A stretch of 64,000 nt of DNA from Mycolicibacter nonchromogenicus (GCF_002101775.1 NZ_LQPI01000044.1:1-64000), one strand, 5' to 3'. Counted from the first letter of the stretch, positions 38,707 through 48,585 are shown. The notes: generated by a model not told the origin, from the sequence alone. Translations and numbers: made by a program.

Positions 38707-40399
38707 TCCGCTGCCGGCCGCCGTGGGGCTGCTGCGCCCGCGCCTGCCCCGACTGGTGCTGGCCGGCCTGCTGGGGACGTTGTCGCTGTGCAGCGCGCTC
38801 GCCTTGGCCGCTGTCTCGGCATGGCTGATCACTCGGGCCTGGCAGATGCCGCCGGTGCTGGACCTGTCGATAGCCGTGGTGGCGGTGCGGGCGTTGGCGA
38901 TCTCGCGCGGGGTGCTGCGTTACTGCGAGCGGCTGGTGAGCCACGATGCGGCACTGCGGGCCGCCGGCAGTGCCCGCGGGCAGCTCTACCGGCGGCTGGC
39001 TCACGGCCCGGCCGAGACCGCGGTGCGGTTGCCCAGTGGTGAGCTGGTGGCGCGGGTGGGCACCGATGTCGACGAGCTGGCCGACCTCCTGGTGCGTGCC
39101 TTGCTGCCGATTACGGTCGCGGGGGTGCTGGGCGTGGTCGCCACCGCGGTGATCGCGGTGATCGCGCCGGCGGCAGCGGTGGTGCTGGCCGTCTGTCTGC
39201 TGGTCGCCGGTGGGGTGGCTCCGTGGCTGGCCGCGCGGGCCGCGGCGGCGCAGGAACGCACCGCCCGCGAGCACCTCGCCGAGCGTGACGTCGCAGCGAT
39301 GCAGGCGCTGGAGAACGGCCCCGAACTGCGGATCGCCGGACTGCTGCCCGCCGTCATCGCGGAGTCCCAGCGCCGCCAGCGGGCGTGGGCCGCAGCCCTG
39401 GATGGGGCCGCCCAGCCGGCCGCGATCGCCGCTGCTCTGCCCACCGCCGCTGTCGGGGTCAGTGTGCTGGGCGCGGTGGTGGCAGGCATCGGCCTGGCCG
39501 ACGCCGTGGCACCCACCACCCTGGCGATTCTGATGTTGTTGCCGCTGTCAGCGTTTGAGGCGACCACCGCGCTGCCGGGGGCGGCCGTGGCGCTGACCCG
39601 CTCGCGGATCGCGGCGCGGCGCATACTCGAGCTGGCCCCGGTGGAACCCCCGGTGGCCGACGCGCCGGCGGTGCTGCCGGAGGCGGCGGCCCAGACGCCC
39701 GTCCTGCACGCCGACCTGCGATCTGGATATCGGGCGGATCAGTCCGTTCCGGTGCGGCTCGACCTGGCTCCCGGGGATCGGCTGGCGATCACCGGACCCA
39801 GCGGGGCCGGCAAGACCACGCTGCTGATGACCCTGGCCGGCCTGCTCACGCCGCAGACCGGCGGCGTCTGGCTCAGCGGGACTCCGGTGCGGGAGCTTTC
39901 CGAAGCCGACCTTCGACGGGCTGTCAGCTTCTTTGCCGAGGACGCGCACATCTTCGCGACCACAGTCCGGGACAACCTGCTGGTGGCGCGCGGGGACTGC
40001 CGCGACGACGAACTGCGGGTGGCGTTGAGCCGGGTGGGGCTGGGACCGTGGCTCGACGGCCTTCCCGACGGTCTGGCGACGGTGCTGGCCGGCGGCGCCG
40101 AAGCGCTCTCGGCAGGTCAGCGACGGCGCCTGCTGCTGGCCCGCGCCGTGGTCTCGCCGGCCCGGATCGTGCTGCTCGACGAACCCACCGAGCACCTCGA
40201 CGCCGACGGTGCGGACCAGCTCCTGCGCGATATCTTGGCCGTGCCCGGCCTGTTCGGGGCCGATCGGACGGTCGTCCTCGCCACCCACCAGCTGCCGGAC
40301 GGCACCGCAGCGCCCGGCTTCGCAACGCTCGCGATTCCCGCTGACCCGACGGCGGCGACCCGCAGCGCCCGGCTTCGCCGTGCTCGCGATCCCCGCTAG
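38693..40399 (+). CDS. cydC: ABC exporter subunit CydC
   Basis: The 568-residue protein has the membrane domain (about residues 15-310, with SRGVLRYCERLVSHDAALR) and an ABC domain with GPSGAGKTT, a degenerate signature (LSAGQRRRLLLARAV) and IVLLDEPTEHLDADG. It forms the heterodimer with CydD and completes cydABDC, the order seen in M. tuberculosis and M. smegmatis. The C-terminal tail is Arg/Ala-rich and runs to 40399. Confidence 0.95.
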   Translation: MRQPDPLPAAVGLLRPRLPRLVLAGLLGTLSLCSALALAAVSAWLITRAWQMPPVLDLSIAVVAVRALAISRGVLRYCERLVSHDAALRAAGSARGQLYRRLAHGPAETAVRLPSGELVARVGTDVDELADLLVRALLPITVAGVLGVVATAVIAVIAPAAAVVLAVCLLVAGGVAPWLAARAAAAQERTAREHLAERDVAAMQALENGPELRIAGLLPAVIAESQRRQRAWAAALDGAAQPAAIAAALPTAAVGVSVLGAVVAGIGLADAVAPTTLAILMLLPLSAFEATTALPGAAVALTRSRIAARRILELAPVEPPVADAPAVLPEAAAQTPVLHADLRSGYRADQSVPVRLDLAPGDRLAITGPSGAGKTTLLMTLAGLLTPQTGGVWLSGTPVRELSEADLRRAVSFFAEDAHIFATTVRDNLLVARGDCRDDELRVALSRVGLGPWLDGLPDGLATVLAGGAEALSAGQRRRLLLARAVVSPARIVLLDEPTEHLDADGADQLLRDILAVPGLFGADRTVVLATHQLPDGTAAPGFATLAIPADPTAATRSARLRRARDPR

Positions 40400-40451
40400 G
40401 GTGCATCTGTCGGCTTCCCTGAACCAGCCGGCAGAACGGTTGAGTCAACTC

Positions 40452-41480
40452 ATGACCACAGCAGAGACGTCGGCGCTGGAATCGCGGGTCGGCCACTACT
40501 ACCAAATGGACGGCACCTACCTGGTGGGCCGCGAGAAGGTCCGCGAGTACGCGCGGGCCGTGCAGGACTACCACCCCGCACACTGGGATGTCGCGGCCGC
40601 CGCCGAAATGGGCTACTCGGGGCTGGTGGCGCCCCTGACGTTCACCTCGGTCCCGGGCATGAACTGCAATCGCCGCATGTTCGAGTCGGTGGTCGTCGGC
40701 TACGACACCTACATGCAGACCGAAGAGGTCTTCGAGCAGCACCGGCCGATCGTCGACGGCGACGAACTGCACATCGATGTGGAGCTGACCTCGGTGCGCC
40801 GCATCGCCGGCCGCGACCTGATCACGGTGACCAACACCTTCACCGACACCGCCGGCGAGCGGGTGCACACGTTGCACACCACCGTCGTGGGGGTGACCGC
40901 CGAGGACATCGATCCGACCGTCAAGACGGCGGTGCACAACGCGATGATGCACGACGTCAACATTCTCGAGGTCGGCGAATCCGACGCCGCCTACCAGAAG
41001 ACAGTGCGGCCCGAAGGGGAGGTTCGGATCTCCCAGGGCGGTCTGACCCGCACCCCCGCGACGCCGTCCTTCGAAGACGTCAAGGTCGGCGACGAGCTGC
41101 CCACGCGCCACACCCGGCTGGCGCGCGGCGACCTGGTGAACTACGCCGGTGTGGCCGGTGACGCCAACCCCATTCACTGGGACGAGGACATCGCCAAGCT
41201 GGCAGGCCTGCCCGACGTGATTGCGCACGGCATGCTCACCATGGGTCTGGGTGCGGGTTTCGCCTCCGCCTGGACCGGTGATCCGGGGGCGGTCACCCGG
41301 TACGCGGTGCGACTGTCCGCACCGGCGATCGTGTCGGCCAAGGAAGGCGCCGACATCGAGTTCAGCGGCAAGATCAAGTCATTGGATCCGGAGACCCGCA
41401 GCGGTATCATCCTGATCGCCGCGAAGTCCGAGAACCGGAAGATCTTCGGCCTCGCGACCATGAACGTCCGCTTCCGCTGA
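40452..41480 (+). CDS. Fused HadA/HadB-like (3R)-hydroxyacyl-ACP dehydratase
   Basis: The 342-residue protein is two hotdog domains in one chain. The N-terminal half (about residues 8-150, VGREKVREYARAVQDYHPAHWD) is like HadA/FAS1_DH; the C-terminal half (about 205-330) has the MaoC hydratase-2 motif AGDANPIHWDEDIAKLAG and VIAHGMLTMG. In mycobacteria HadA and HadB are usually separate subunits of the FAS-II dehydratase; this fused form is a separate family member. It likely acts on hydroxyacyl thioesters. It starts 52 bases after cydC, perhaps by readthrough, but has no functional link to it. Confidence 0.9.
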   Translation: MTTAETSALESRVGHYYQMDGTYLVGREKVREYARAVQDYHPAHWDVAAAAEMGYSGLVAPLTFTSVPGMNCNRRMFESVVVGYDTYMQTEEVFEQHRPIVDGDELHIDVELTSVRRIAGRDLITVTNTFTDTAGERVHTLHTTVVGVTAEDIDPTVKTAVHNAMMHDVNILEVGESDAAYQKTVRPEGEVRISQGGLTRTPATPSFEDVKVGDELPTRHTRLARGDLVNYAGVAGDANPIHWDEDIAKLAGLPDVIAHGMLTMGLGAGFASAWTGDPGAVTRYAVRLSAPAIVSAKEGADIEFSGKIKSLDPETRSGIILIAAKSENRKIFGLATMNVRFR

Positions 41481-41947
41481 CTCTCGCCCGACTACAGGCG
41501 AGCGCAGGTCTGACAGGCTGCCTGCAGCACAGCAACAGTGAAAATCCAGTCCGCTGACAGGTAGTTTCCAGTGAATCGTGCGTAGTATCAGTCCCCTGAG
41601 ATGACGCTTGTGAAGAGAAACCTCTCCCAGACGCAGAGGCGTGGACCGGATTCACCCGGTTGAGGACATAACCGGATAACTCGAATCGGCCGCGATTTCT
41701 GGTTTGGAATTAATGGCGATGGGGCTATTAAGAAAATATGTAATCGGGGAATAGCTGCAGATAGCCTGGTGACAGCTGCCTCACAACAACTTTCGAAGAT
41801 GTACTGGTACCACTGTCAACTGAAAAAAGTCGCACGCTTTTTACATCGCAAGAGCCTTCAATAGACCACGGCCGTCTAGGGTTTGGGCTTCGACGGCGAG
41901 TTCCGAGCGTCGGCAGTCAGAACGCGTGACGTAAGGAGTCACCCGAG
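41481..41947. other. 467-base intergenic region upstream of the PPE genes
   Basis: This gap holds no credible gene. It is clearly more AT-rich than its surroundings, especially 41690-41850. A weak hairpin (CTCGCC / GGCGAG, 41483-41502) follows the dehydratase gene, and another (AAAAAG-N7-CTTTTT, 41824-41842) lies 105 bases before the PPE start. TAAGGAGT at 41932-41939 is the PPE ribosome site. The region probably carries the promoter and a long leader of the PPE-SbtA operon; no known regulator motif was recognised. Confidence 0.6.
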
Positions 41948-43207
41948 ATGGATTTTGCTGCCTTGCCACCGGAGATCAACTCCGGCCGAATGTATGCAGG
42001 TGCGGGCTCCGGCCCCCTGCTGGCCGCCGCTTCGGCTTGGGACGCGCTGGCTGCGGAATTGAGTTCGGCGGCGTCGTCCTACGAGTCCGTGGTGACGAGC
42101 CTCGCCGAGGAATGGTCCGGCCCGTCGTCCGCCTCGATGGCCACCGCAGCCGAGCCGTACGTGGCGTGGATGGCCACCACCGCCGCACAGGCCGAACTGT
42201 CGGCAAACCAGGCCCGCGCTGCAGCGGCAGCCTACGAGGCCGCCTTCGCGGCCACCGTGCCACCGCCGGTCATCGCGGCAAACCGGACCCAGCTGGCAAC
42301 CCTGATCGCAACGAACTTCCTGGGACAGAACACTCCGGTGATCGCGGCCACCGAGATTCACTACGCGGAGATGTGGGCGCAGGATGCCGCGGCGATGTAC
42401 GGCTACGCCGCAGCGGCCGCGGCGGCAACTCAGCTCAGCCCGTTCACGGAGCCCCCGGAGACCACCAACCCGGCCGGGGCGGTCAATCAGGCCGCCGCAG
42501 TGGCGGAGGCGACCGGAAATTCGGCGGCGTCCAACATCGCGCAGGAGGTCTCCCAGCTGCTGACTGCGATGCCCCAGGCGCTGCAGTCGCTGTCCGCCAA
42601 TCCCGTGGGGACGGCGGCGGCGAGTTCCCTGCTGGAAAACTGGAACCTGATCTTCGCCACACTGACCGGGCCCACAACCCCGCTCGGCTGGTCGACCATC
42701 CCCGGTGGCTATTGGCTGGCGTTCGGGCAGATCTACTCCTGGATCATGAACACGATGGCCGCGGAGGCCTTCTTCGCCGGCCCGAAGGCCATCACCGGAG
42801 CGCTCGCACCACTTGCACCCCTGGCACCGGCCATGCTGCCGGTCGCCGGCCTCAGCAGTGCCACCGGTGTCCTGGGCAACGCCGCAACGGTCGGCAAGTT
42901 GTCGGTTCCGGCGTCCTGGGCGGTCGCGGCGCCGGCCACCAAGCTGGTCAGCATGGCGTCGTCCTTGCCCGCAACGCTGGAGGCCGCTCCGCTGGCATCG
43001 ATCGCCGGTCAGGACGCCATGTTCGGCGAGATGGCACTGGCCAGCCTGCTGGGCCGCGGCATCGGCGGCACCGCGGCCCAAACCGTGGGCGCGGGAACCC
43101 GTCCGCTGCGCAACAGCGGCGGCCCTGATGCCTTCGGTCCGATTCCTCCCGGTGAGGCCGACCCCGCCGCCGCAACCATCATCGTCATTCCGGCACCGGA
43201 TGAGTGA
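41948..43207 (+). CDS. PPE family protein, PPE-SVP subfamily (first of tandem pair)
   Basis: The 419-residue protein opens [18 protein letters not shown] with the Pro-Pro-Glu signature and the helical PPE domain (about residues 1-175, [16 protein letters not shown]...). The C-terminal part carries the SVP motif [14 protein letters not shown] near residue 315. PPE proteins are exported by ESX type VII systems and some act in outer-membrane nutrient passage. No PE partner is encoded beside it. It starts after TAAGGAGT and is followed 68 bases on by a second PPE gene. Confidence 0.95.
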   Translation: MDFAALPPEINSGRMYAGAGSGPLLAAASAWDALAAELSSAASSYESVVTSLAEEWSGPSSASMATAAEPYVAWMATTAAQAELSANQARAAAAAYEAAFAATVPPPVIAANRTQLATLIATNFLGQNTPVIAATEIHYAEMWAQDAAAMYGYAAAAAAATQLSPFTEPPETTNPAGAVNQAAAVAEATGNSAASNIAQEVSQLLTAMPQALQSLSANPVGTAAASSLLENWNLIFATLTGPTTPLGWSTIPGGYWLAFGQIYSWIMNTMAAEAFFAGPKAITGALAPLAPLAPAMLPVAGLSSATGVLGNAATVGKLSVPASWAVAAPATKLVSMASSLPATLEAAPLASIAGQDAMFGEMALASLLGRGIGGTAAQTVGAGTRPLRNSGGPDAFGPIPPGEADPAAATIIVIPAPDE

Positions 43208-43275
43208 GCCGGCGATGACCAAACATGGCCCCTTCCCGCTGACCCGGTCGCACCCGACCAGATAAGGGAGTCGAA

Positions 43276-44598
43276 ATGTACTTCTCTTTGCTCCCGCCGG
43301 AGATCATCTCGGCCAACATGTACACCGGCCCCGGTTCCGCGTCGCTGATTGCCGCCGCCACGGCCTGGGAACGTCTGGCCGGCGAATTGAGCTCCGCCGC
43401 ATCCGAATACGAAGCGGTGATCACCTCGCTCACCGATGAATCATGGACCGGCCCGTCCGCGGCGGCGATGACGGCCGCCGCCCAGCCATTCATCGCCTGG
43501 ATGTCGACCACCGCGGCCACCGCAGCTCAGGCGGCCGCACAGGCGCAGGCCGCTGCCACCGCCTACGAAACGGCGCGCGCGGCGACCGTCCCACCGGAAG
43601 TCGTCGAGGCCAACCGCGCCCAGAACCAGATGCTGTACGCCACGAACTTCCTCGGCCAGAACCTGGCGGCCATCGCGGCCAACGAAGCCCAGTACCTGGA
43701 GATGTGGGCGCAGGACGCCGCCGCCATGCAGACCTACGCCGCTTCGGCTGCCGCGGCCACCAAGATCACCGCGTTCACCGAGCCGCCGCAGACCACCACC
43801 GGGACTGCCGCGGCCACGTCGGCGGCCAACGCGGGGGCGGCGGCCGCCTCGGGCAACCCGGTCATCGATTTCCTGGCCGAGCTGGCGACCCAGTACAACA
43901 ACTTCGTCAACAACCTCCTCATCCAGCTCACCGGCAATCCGGATGCTCCGGCCAACTTCGCGGCGGTGTTCTCTTCGCTGAAGGGTCCGGCGGGCCTGAC
44001 CACGCCGTTCAACGACGTATCGCTGCTGGTGAACTTCCCCATCCAGAACTTCCTCAAGTTCGGAACCCCGGCCGGCCGGGCCTTCGAAGGCGTCGGCGGC
44101 CTCCCGGCCACCGGGCTGGGCGCCGGACTTCGCGTGGTGGGCCCCGCCGGCCTGACCTCAGCGGTGTCGGCAACCATGTCGGAGGCAAACCTGGTGGGCA
44201 ACCTGTCCGTTCCGCCGAGCTGGGCCTCGGCCAGTCCCGCGATCCGGCTGGCGGCCACCGGCGCTCCGGCCGCAGGCCTGGCTGCCGCACCCGCCTCGGG
44301 TATCGGCGGTGGCCTGCTCAACCAGGCGGCGCTGGGCGCCATGGCCGGCGGCGCCCTGGGCAGCGCAACCCCCCGCCCCGTGCCCAGTGGGCGGATCCGG
44401 ATTCAGGGCGGCAAGGCCAAGACTCCGGTCAAGCTCGACGCGGTGATCGCCAAGCTGCAGAGCCAGCCCGAAGCGGTCCAGCACTGGAACGTCGACCAAG
44501 CCGGACTCGACGAACTGCTTGAGGAACTGTCCCGCAAGCCCGGCGTGCACGCGGTGCACCTCAAAGGCGCCAAGAAGGCAACGCGCCCCGTCACCTGA
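43276..44598 (+). CDS. PPE family protein, PPE-SVP subfamily with an extra C-terminal tail
   Basis: The 440-residue protein opens MYFSLLPPEIISANMYTG and has the PPE domain and SVP motif (GNLSVPPSWASASP). Beyond it is a tail of about 75 residues (from about 365), hydrophilic and apparently folded (VKLDAVIAKLQSQPEAVQHW, then DELLEELSRKPGVHAVHLKG). The tail is absent from the first PPE and is not a typical PPE ending. The gene precedes the SbtA-type transporter by 39 bases, making a likely operon. Confidence 0.94.
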   Translation: MYFSLLPPEIISANMYTGPGSASLIAAATAWERLAGELSSAASEYEAVITSLTDESWTGPSAAAMTAAAQPFIAWMSTTAATAAQAAAQAQAAATAYETARAATVPPEVVEANRAQNQMLYATNFLGQNLAAIAANEAQYLEMWAQDAAAMQTYAASAAAATKITAFTEPPQTTTGTAAATSAANAGAAAASGNPVIDFLAELATQYNNFVNNLLIQLTGNPDAPANFAAVFSSLKGPAGLTTPFNDVSLLVNFPIQNFLKFGTPAGRAFEGVGGLPATGLGAGLRVVGPAGLTSAVSATMSEANLVGNLSVPPSWASASPAIRLAATGAPAAGLAAAPASGIGGGLLNQAALGAMAGGALGSATPRPVPSGRIRIQGGKAKTPVKLDAVIAKLQSQPEAVQHWNVDQAGLDELLEELSRKPGVHAVHLKGAKKATRPVT

Positions 44599-44637
44599 CG
44601 CCCCTGTGCGGCGCTACCTCCTGCGAAAGAGAGACAC

Positions 44638-45807
44638 ATGCTCCTCGAGTTCTGGCAGAACTTCACCCACAACCTGTTCAAGCCACTGTTGTTGTTCTTC
44701 TACTTCGGCTTCCTGCTCGCACTGGCCAAGGTGCCCTTCGAATTCCCGAACGCGGTGTATCAGGGCCTGACGATGTATCTGTTGCTGGCCATCGGCTGGC
44801 ACGGCGGTGAGGAACTCGCCGGCATCGACCTCTCGCAGATCGGTGGAATCCTCGGCTTCGTCATCGTCGGATTTCTGCTGAACTTCCTGATCGGCATGCT
44901 CGCCTACGTCTTGCTGAAGTATCTGACGAAGATGCGCGACATCGACCGGGCGACGGTAGCCGGGTACTACGGCTCCGACTCGGCCGGCACGTTCGCCACC
45001 TGTATGGGGGTGCTGGCCACCGTCGGCATGGCTTTCGACGCCTACATGCCCGTGATGCTGGCCATCATGGAAATCCCCGGCTGCCTGGTGGCGCTGTTCC
45101 TGGTCGCCCGGCTGCGCCACCGGGGCTTGGACGCCTCCGGAAACATGCCCCACGAGTCGGGCTACACGGTGCCGGCCGGTTCGGTTCCGGCAACCGCAGC
45201 CGCACAGGCCGGCGACCCCGCGGGCGGCCTGGCCGTCGGAAGGAACCCCGAGCGCCCGGACGTCGTAGCGACCTCGAACGGGCGCCTGATCAACCGCGAG
45301 CTGGTGCGGGAGGTCTTCCTCAACCCGGGCATCTGCCTGCTGCTCGGCGGCATCGCGATCGGGTTCATCAGCGGGCTGCAGGGGTCCAAGGTCACCGGCG
45401 TCGACGACCCCGTCTTCGTCACCGCGTTCCAGGGCGTCCTGTGCCTCTTCCTACTCGAGATGGGCCTGACCGCGGCACGCAAGCTGAGGGACCTGAAGGC
45501 CGCCGGCCGTGGCTTCATCCTCTTCGGTCTGCTGGCGCCCAACGTCTTCGCAGCGCTGGGAATGTTTGTGGCGCACACCTATTCGCAGCTGACCGGAGTT
45601 CACTTCCAGCTGGGCACCTACGTCCTGTTCGCTGTGTTGTGCGCCGCGGCCTCCTACATCGCCGTGCCGGCTATCCAGCGGCTGGCGATTCCGGAAGCCA
45701 GTCCCAGCCTGCCCCTGGCGGCATCGCTGGGTCTGACGTTCGCCTACAACGTCACAATCGGCATTCCGCTCTACATTGAGTTCGCCCGTCTCATCACGGC
45801 GCAGTAA
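44638..45807 (+). CDS. SbtA-family sodium-dependent bicarbonate transporter
   Basis: The 389-residue membrane protein matches cyanobacterial SbtA: the opening FWQNFTHNLFKPLLLFFYFGF, the motif WHGGEEL at 54-60, and GYYGSDSAGTFATCMG near 109-124, in two inverted five-helix halves separated by a soluble loop (about residues 160-220). SbtA imports bicarbonate with sodium. No gene for the regulatory partner SbtB is adjacent. The family extends to other bacteria where substrate is less certain. It lies directly behind two PPE genes in the same direction. Confidence 0.88.
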   Translation: MLLEFWQNFTHNLFKPLLLFFYFGFLLALAKVPFEFPNAVYQGLTMYLLLAIGWHGGEELAGIDLSQIGGILGFVIVGFLLNFLIGMLAYVLLKYLTKMRDIDRATVAGYYGSDSAGTFATCMGVLATVGMAFDAYMPVMLAIMEIPGCLVALFLVARLRHRGLDASGNMPHESGYTVPAGSVPATAAAQAGDPAGGLAVGRNPERPDVVATSNGRLINRELVREVFLNPGICLLLGGIAIGFISGLQGSKVTGVDDPVFVTAFQGVLCLFLLEMGLTAARKLRDLKAAGRGFILFGLLAPNVFAALGMFVAHTYSQLTGVHFQLGTYVLFAVLCAAASYIAVPAIQRLAIPEASPSLPLAASLGLTFAYNVTIGIPLYIEFARLITAQ

Positions 45808-45823
45808 AGGGAGGAGGAACGCT

Positions 45824-46135
45824 ATGCGCAGCAGCCTGTTATCCATCGTGGGCATTGCCGCCGTCATCGGGTGTGCCGCGCCGGCGTACGCCGACCCCGA
45901 TGCCAGCGACGCCGCCTTCCTGAATTCCTTGAAGGCCTCCGGGCTCGCCTTCAGCAGCAGCGATCAGGCCATTGCGGCCGGCCGCGCCATCTGCACCATG
46001 GCTGACAGCGGCGAGACGGGATTGCAGGTCGTCAAACGGCTCACCGATGACAACCCGGGGCTGACCATGGACGGCGCCGCGCAGTTCGCGGCAGCCGCCG
46101 CCAGTGCGTACTGCCCGCAGCACCTGCACAAGTAG
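45824..46135 (+). CDS. Small secreted DUF732 protein
   Basis: The 103-residue protein has a signal peptide (cleavage near AYA|DPDAS, residue 23) and the DUF732 domain, DAAFLNSLKASGLAFSSSDQAIAAGRAIC and a second Cys in ASAYCPQHL, likely a disulfide. DUF732 proteins are common secreted proteins of mycobacteria without a known function. ATG 45824 follows GGGAGGAGGAA, 16 bases after the transporter stop, so it belongs to the same operon. It converges on the acyl-CoA dehydrogenase genes. Confidence 0.85.
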   Translation: MRSSLLSIVGIAAVIGCAAPAYADPDASDAAFLNSLKASGLAFSSSDQAIAAGRAICTMADSGETGLQVVKRLTDDNPGLTMDGAAQFAAAAASAYCPQHLHK

Positions 46136-46138
46136 CGG

Positions 46139-47263
46139 CTAGGCCTTTGTCAGCGCTGCGTAACGGGCGACATGGGAGTCGGTGGTTCCGAACTCGTATT
46201 GAATTGCGGTGAGGCGCTTGAAGTAGTGACCGATCGCCAACTCTTCGGTCATGCCCATGCCGCCGTGCAGTTGCACCGCCTGTTGGCCGACGAATCGGGC
46301 CGCCCGGCCGATCGTCGCCTTGCCGGCCGACACCGCGCGGGCGCGGGTCGCCTCATCCGCCTCGAGATTGAGCATTGCCAGGATTACCGCGGCGGCCGAC
46401 TGCTCGACCTCCATGAACATGTCGACCATGCGGTGCTGCAGAACCTGGAAACTGCCGATCGGCTGCCCGAACTGCTGGCGTTGTTTGCAGTATTCGACGG
46501 TGTCCGCCAAGACTTTCCGCATGCAGCCGACCGCCTCGGAGCACACCGCCGCGGCACCCTCGTCGCGGGCCTGCGCCAATGACGGCCACGCCCCGCCCCG
46601 CTCACCGAGCAATGCGTCAGCACCGAGCCGCAGGTCGGTGAAGGTGACGTCAGCGGCGCTGCGGTCGTCGATGGTGCGATACGGGTGCAATGTGATGCCG
46701 GCGGCGTCGGCTTCGGTGAGGAACAACGAGATTCCGTCTTCGCCCTCGATGCGGGCGGTCACCAGCAGATGCGTGGCCAGCGGCGCGGCCACCACCACGA
46801 TCTTCGAGCCGTTCAGCACCCAGCCGTCACCGTCGGCGCGTGCCACGGTCTGGGCTTCCTGCCAACGGTCAGCCGAATCCTCTTCCGCGGCAGCCAATGC
46901 CACAACGGCAGTGCCGGCCACCACGTCCTTGAGCACGTCGGCTGCGACCGGATTGCCGGAGCGGTGCAGCAGTCCGCCGGCCACGACCACGGTGTCGACA
47001 TAGGGCTCGATCACCAGGGCATGCCCGAGCGCTTCGGTGATGATCATGAGCTCTACTGCGCCGCCGCCGATTCCGTCGAACTCTTCGGGGAACGTCGCGC
47101 CGAGAATGCCCAGTTCCCCGGCGAAGGCCCGCCAGATCTCGGGCTGCCACCCGGCTCCGGTCTTGACCGCGGCACGGCTGGTCTCGAGGTCGTAGCGTGC
47201 GGCGAGGAACTTGGTGATGCCGTCGCGCAGCATCTGCTGCTCATTGTTCAAGTTGAAGTCCAT
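46139..47263 (-). CDS. Acyl-CoA dehydrogenase, probable beta-type subunit
   Basis: The 374-residue protein has the ACAD domains: N-terminal helices, a middle beta domain (LNGSKIVVVAAPLATHLL near residue 150) and the C-terminal helix bundle with QLHGGMGMTEELAIGHYFKRL. Its ATG directly abuts the TAA of the upstream acyl-CoA dehydrogenase gene. In mycobacteria such adjacent pairs form alpha2beta2 complexes acting on sterol side chains or other branched acyl-CoAs. It converges on the DUF732 gene, 3 bases apart. Confidence 0.9.
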   Translation of the reverse strand: MDFNLNNEQQMLRDGITKFLAARYDLETSRAAVKTGAGWQPEIWRAFAGELGILGATFPEEFDGIGGGAVELMIITEALGHALVIEPYVDTVVVAGGLLHRSGNPVAADVLKDVVAGTAVVALAAAEEDSADRWQEAQTVARADGDGWVLNGSKIVVVAAPLATHLLVTARIEGEDGISLFLTEADAAGITLHPYRTIDDRSAADVTFTDLRLGADALLGERGGAWPSLAQARDEGAAAVCSEAVGCMRKVLADTVEYCKQRQQFGQPIGSFQVLQHRMVDMFMEVEQSAAAVILAMLNLEADEATRARAVSAGKATIGRAARFVGQQAVQLHGGMGMTEELAIGHYFKRLTAIQYEFGTTDSHVARYAALTKA

Positions 47264-48496
47264 TTAGAGTCCCAATGCCGCCTTGGCCAGAATGTTCCGC
47301 TGAATTTCGTTGCTACCGGCGTAGATCGATCCGGCCCGGTCATTGAAGTAGTGCAGCGGTGCCACCGCCTGCCACGGTTCGCCTGACGCATATCCGTCGG
47401 CGGGAGGCTCATAGTCGGCAATAGGCCCGCCCGGCGCGGTGACATGCGGTTGGTAGATGCGTCCGCGCGGTCCGGCCGCCTCCAACGCCAGTGCGGTCAG
47501 TTCCTGGCTCAGCTCGGTGCCCAGGATCTTGAGCATCGACGACGACGCCCCGGGATTGCGGCCCTCGGCAACGGCGGCGAGCACCTGATATTCCAGGATT
47601 TCCAACACCTCTGCGCGAATCCGCGCATCCGCGAGCTTGCGCGTGAACGCGTCGTCGTCGGCGAGCGCTCCACCGCCTGGACCCGGTTGGCTCATGGCCG
47701 CCGTGGCGATCTCCTCGGCCATCACCTGCAGGCCCGGCGCCACGGCGCCGCCGCCGCGCTCGAACTCGAGCAGGTATTTCGCCACGGTCCAGCCGTTGTC
47801 GATCTCCCCGATGACGTTGGTCTTGGGGACCCGCACCTCGTCGAAGAACACCTGGTTCTGAATCTCTTCCCCGGAGGTCATCACCAGGGGCCGGATCTCG
47901 ATACCGGGCGAGGTCATGTCGATCAGGACGAACGTGATGCCCTGCTGCTTCTTGGCGGTCCGGGAGGTGCGCACCAGGGCGAACATCCAGTTCGCCTCGC
48001 CGGCGTGGGTGGTCCAGATCTTGCTGCCGGTGCAGACCAAGTCATCGCCGTCGACGGTGGCCGCCATGGACAGGGCCGCCAGGTCCGACCCGGCCTCCGG
48101 CTCGGAGTAGCCCTGGCAGAAGAACACCTCACCGGTCAGAATCCGGGGCAGGAAGTAGTCCTTCTGGGCCTCCGTCCCGTAGCGGACGATCGCGTGCGCC
48201 ACCATCCGGATGCCCATCGGCGACAACGAGGGTGCGCCGGCCAGCGTCGACTCGCGACTGAAGATGTAGTGCTGGGTCAGGGTCCAATCACAGCCGCCGT
48301 GCTCCACCGGCCACGCGGGCGCCGCCCAGCCCCGCTCGTGCAGGATTGCCTGCCACGCCATGCTGGCCTCGTGATCGGCGTAGACGCTGGTCATCAGCCG
48401 ACCGGCTCGACGCAGCTCCGGGGTCAGCTTCTGGTCCAGAAACTCCCGCACCTCGGCTTGAAACGCCCGGTCTTCCTCCGACCACAGCAGATCCAT
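47264..48496 (-). CDS. Acyl-CoA dehydrogenase, probable alpha-type subunit
   Basis: The 410-residue protein has FCQGYSEPEAGSDLAAL (FAD/substrate region near 125) and ends with IYAGSNEIQRNILAKAALGL. The usual catalytic-Glu motif YEGT reads YAGS here, as in mycobacterial heteromeric acyl-CoA dehydrogenases where the paired subunit shares the active site. It is immediately upstream of the second dehydrogenase gene. Substrate is likely a branched or cyclic acyl-CoA, by family analogy. Confidence 0.9.
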   Translation of the reverse strand: MDLLWSEEDRAFQAEVREFLDQKLTPELRRAGRLMTSVYADHEASMAWQAILHERGWAAPAWPVEHGGCDWTLTQHYIFSRESTLAGAPSLSPMGIRMVAHAIVRYGTEAQKDYFLPRILTGEVFFCQGYSEPEAGSDLAALSMAATVDGDDLVCTGSKIWTTHAGEANWMFALVRTSRTAKKQQGITFVLIDMTSPGIEIRPLVMTSGEEIQNQVFFDEVRVPKTNVIGEIDNGWTVAKYLLEFERGGGAVAPGLQVMAEEIATAAMSQPGPGGGALADDDAFTRKLADARIRAEVLEILEYQVLAAVAEGRNPGASSSMLKILGTELSQELTALALEAAGPRGRIYQPHVTAPGGPIADYEPPADGYASGEPWQAVAPLHYFNDRAGSIYAGSNEIQRNILAKAALGL

Positions 48497-48585
48497 TAAT
48501 CTCCCCTGCCGTACCGGCGGATAGACGCTTTTCCGCGCAGTCTAGCGGCCGCTTTTTCCGGCCCGGCCCCCTGTCTGGGCTCCGG

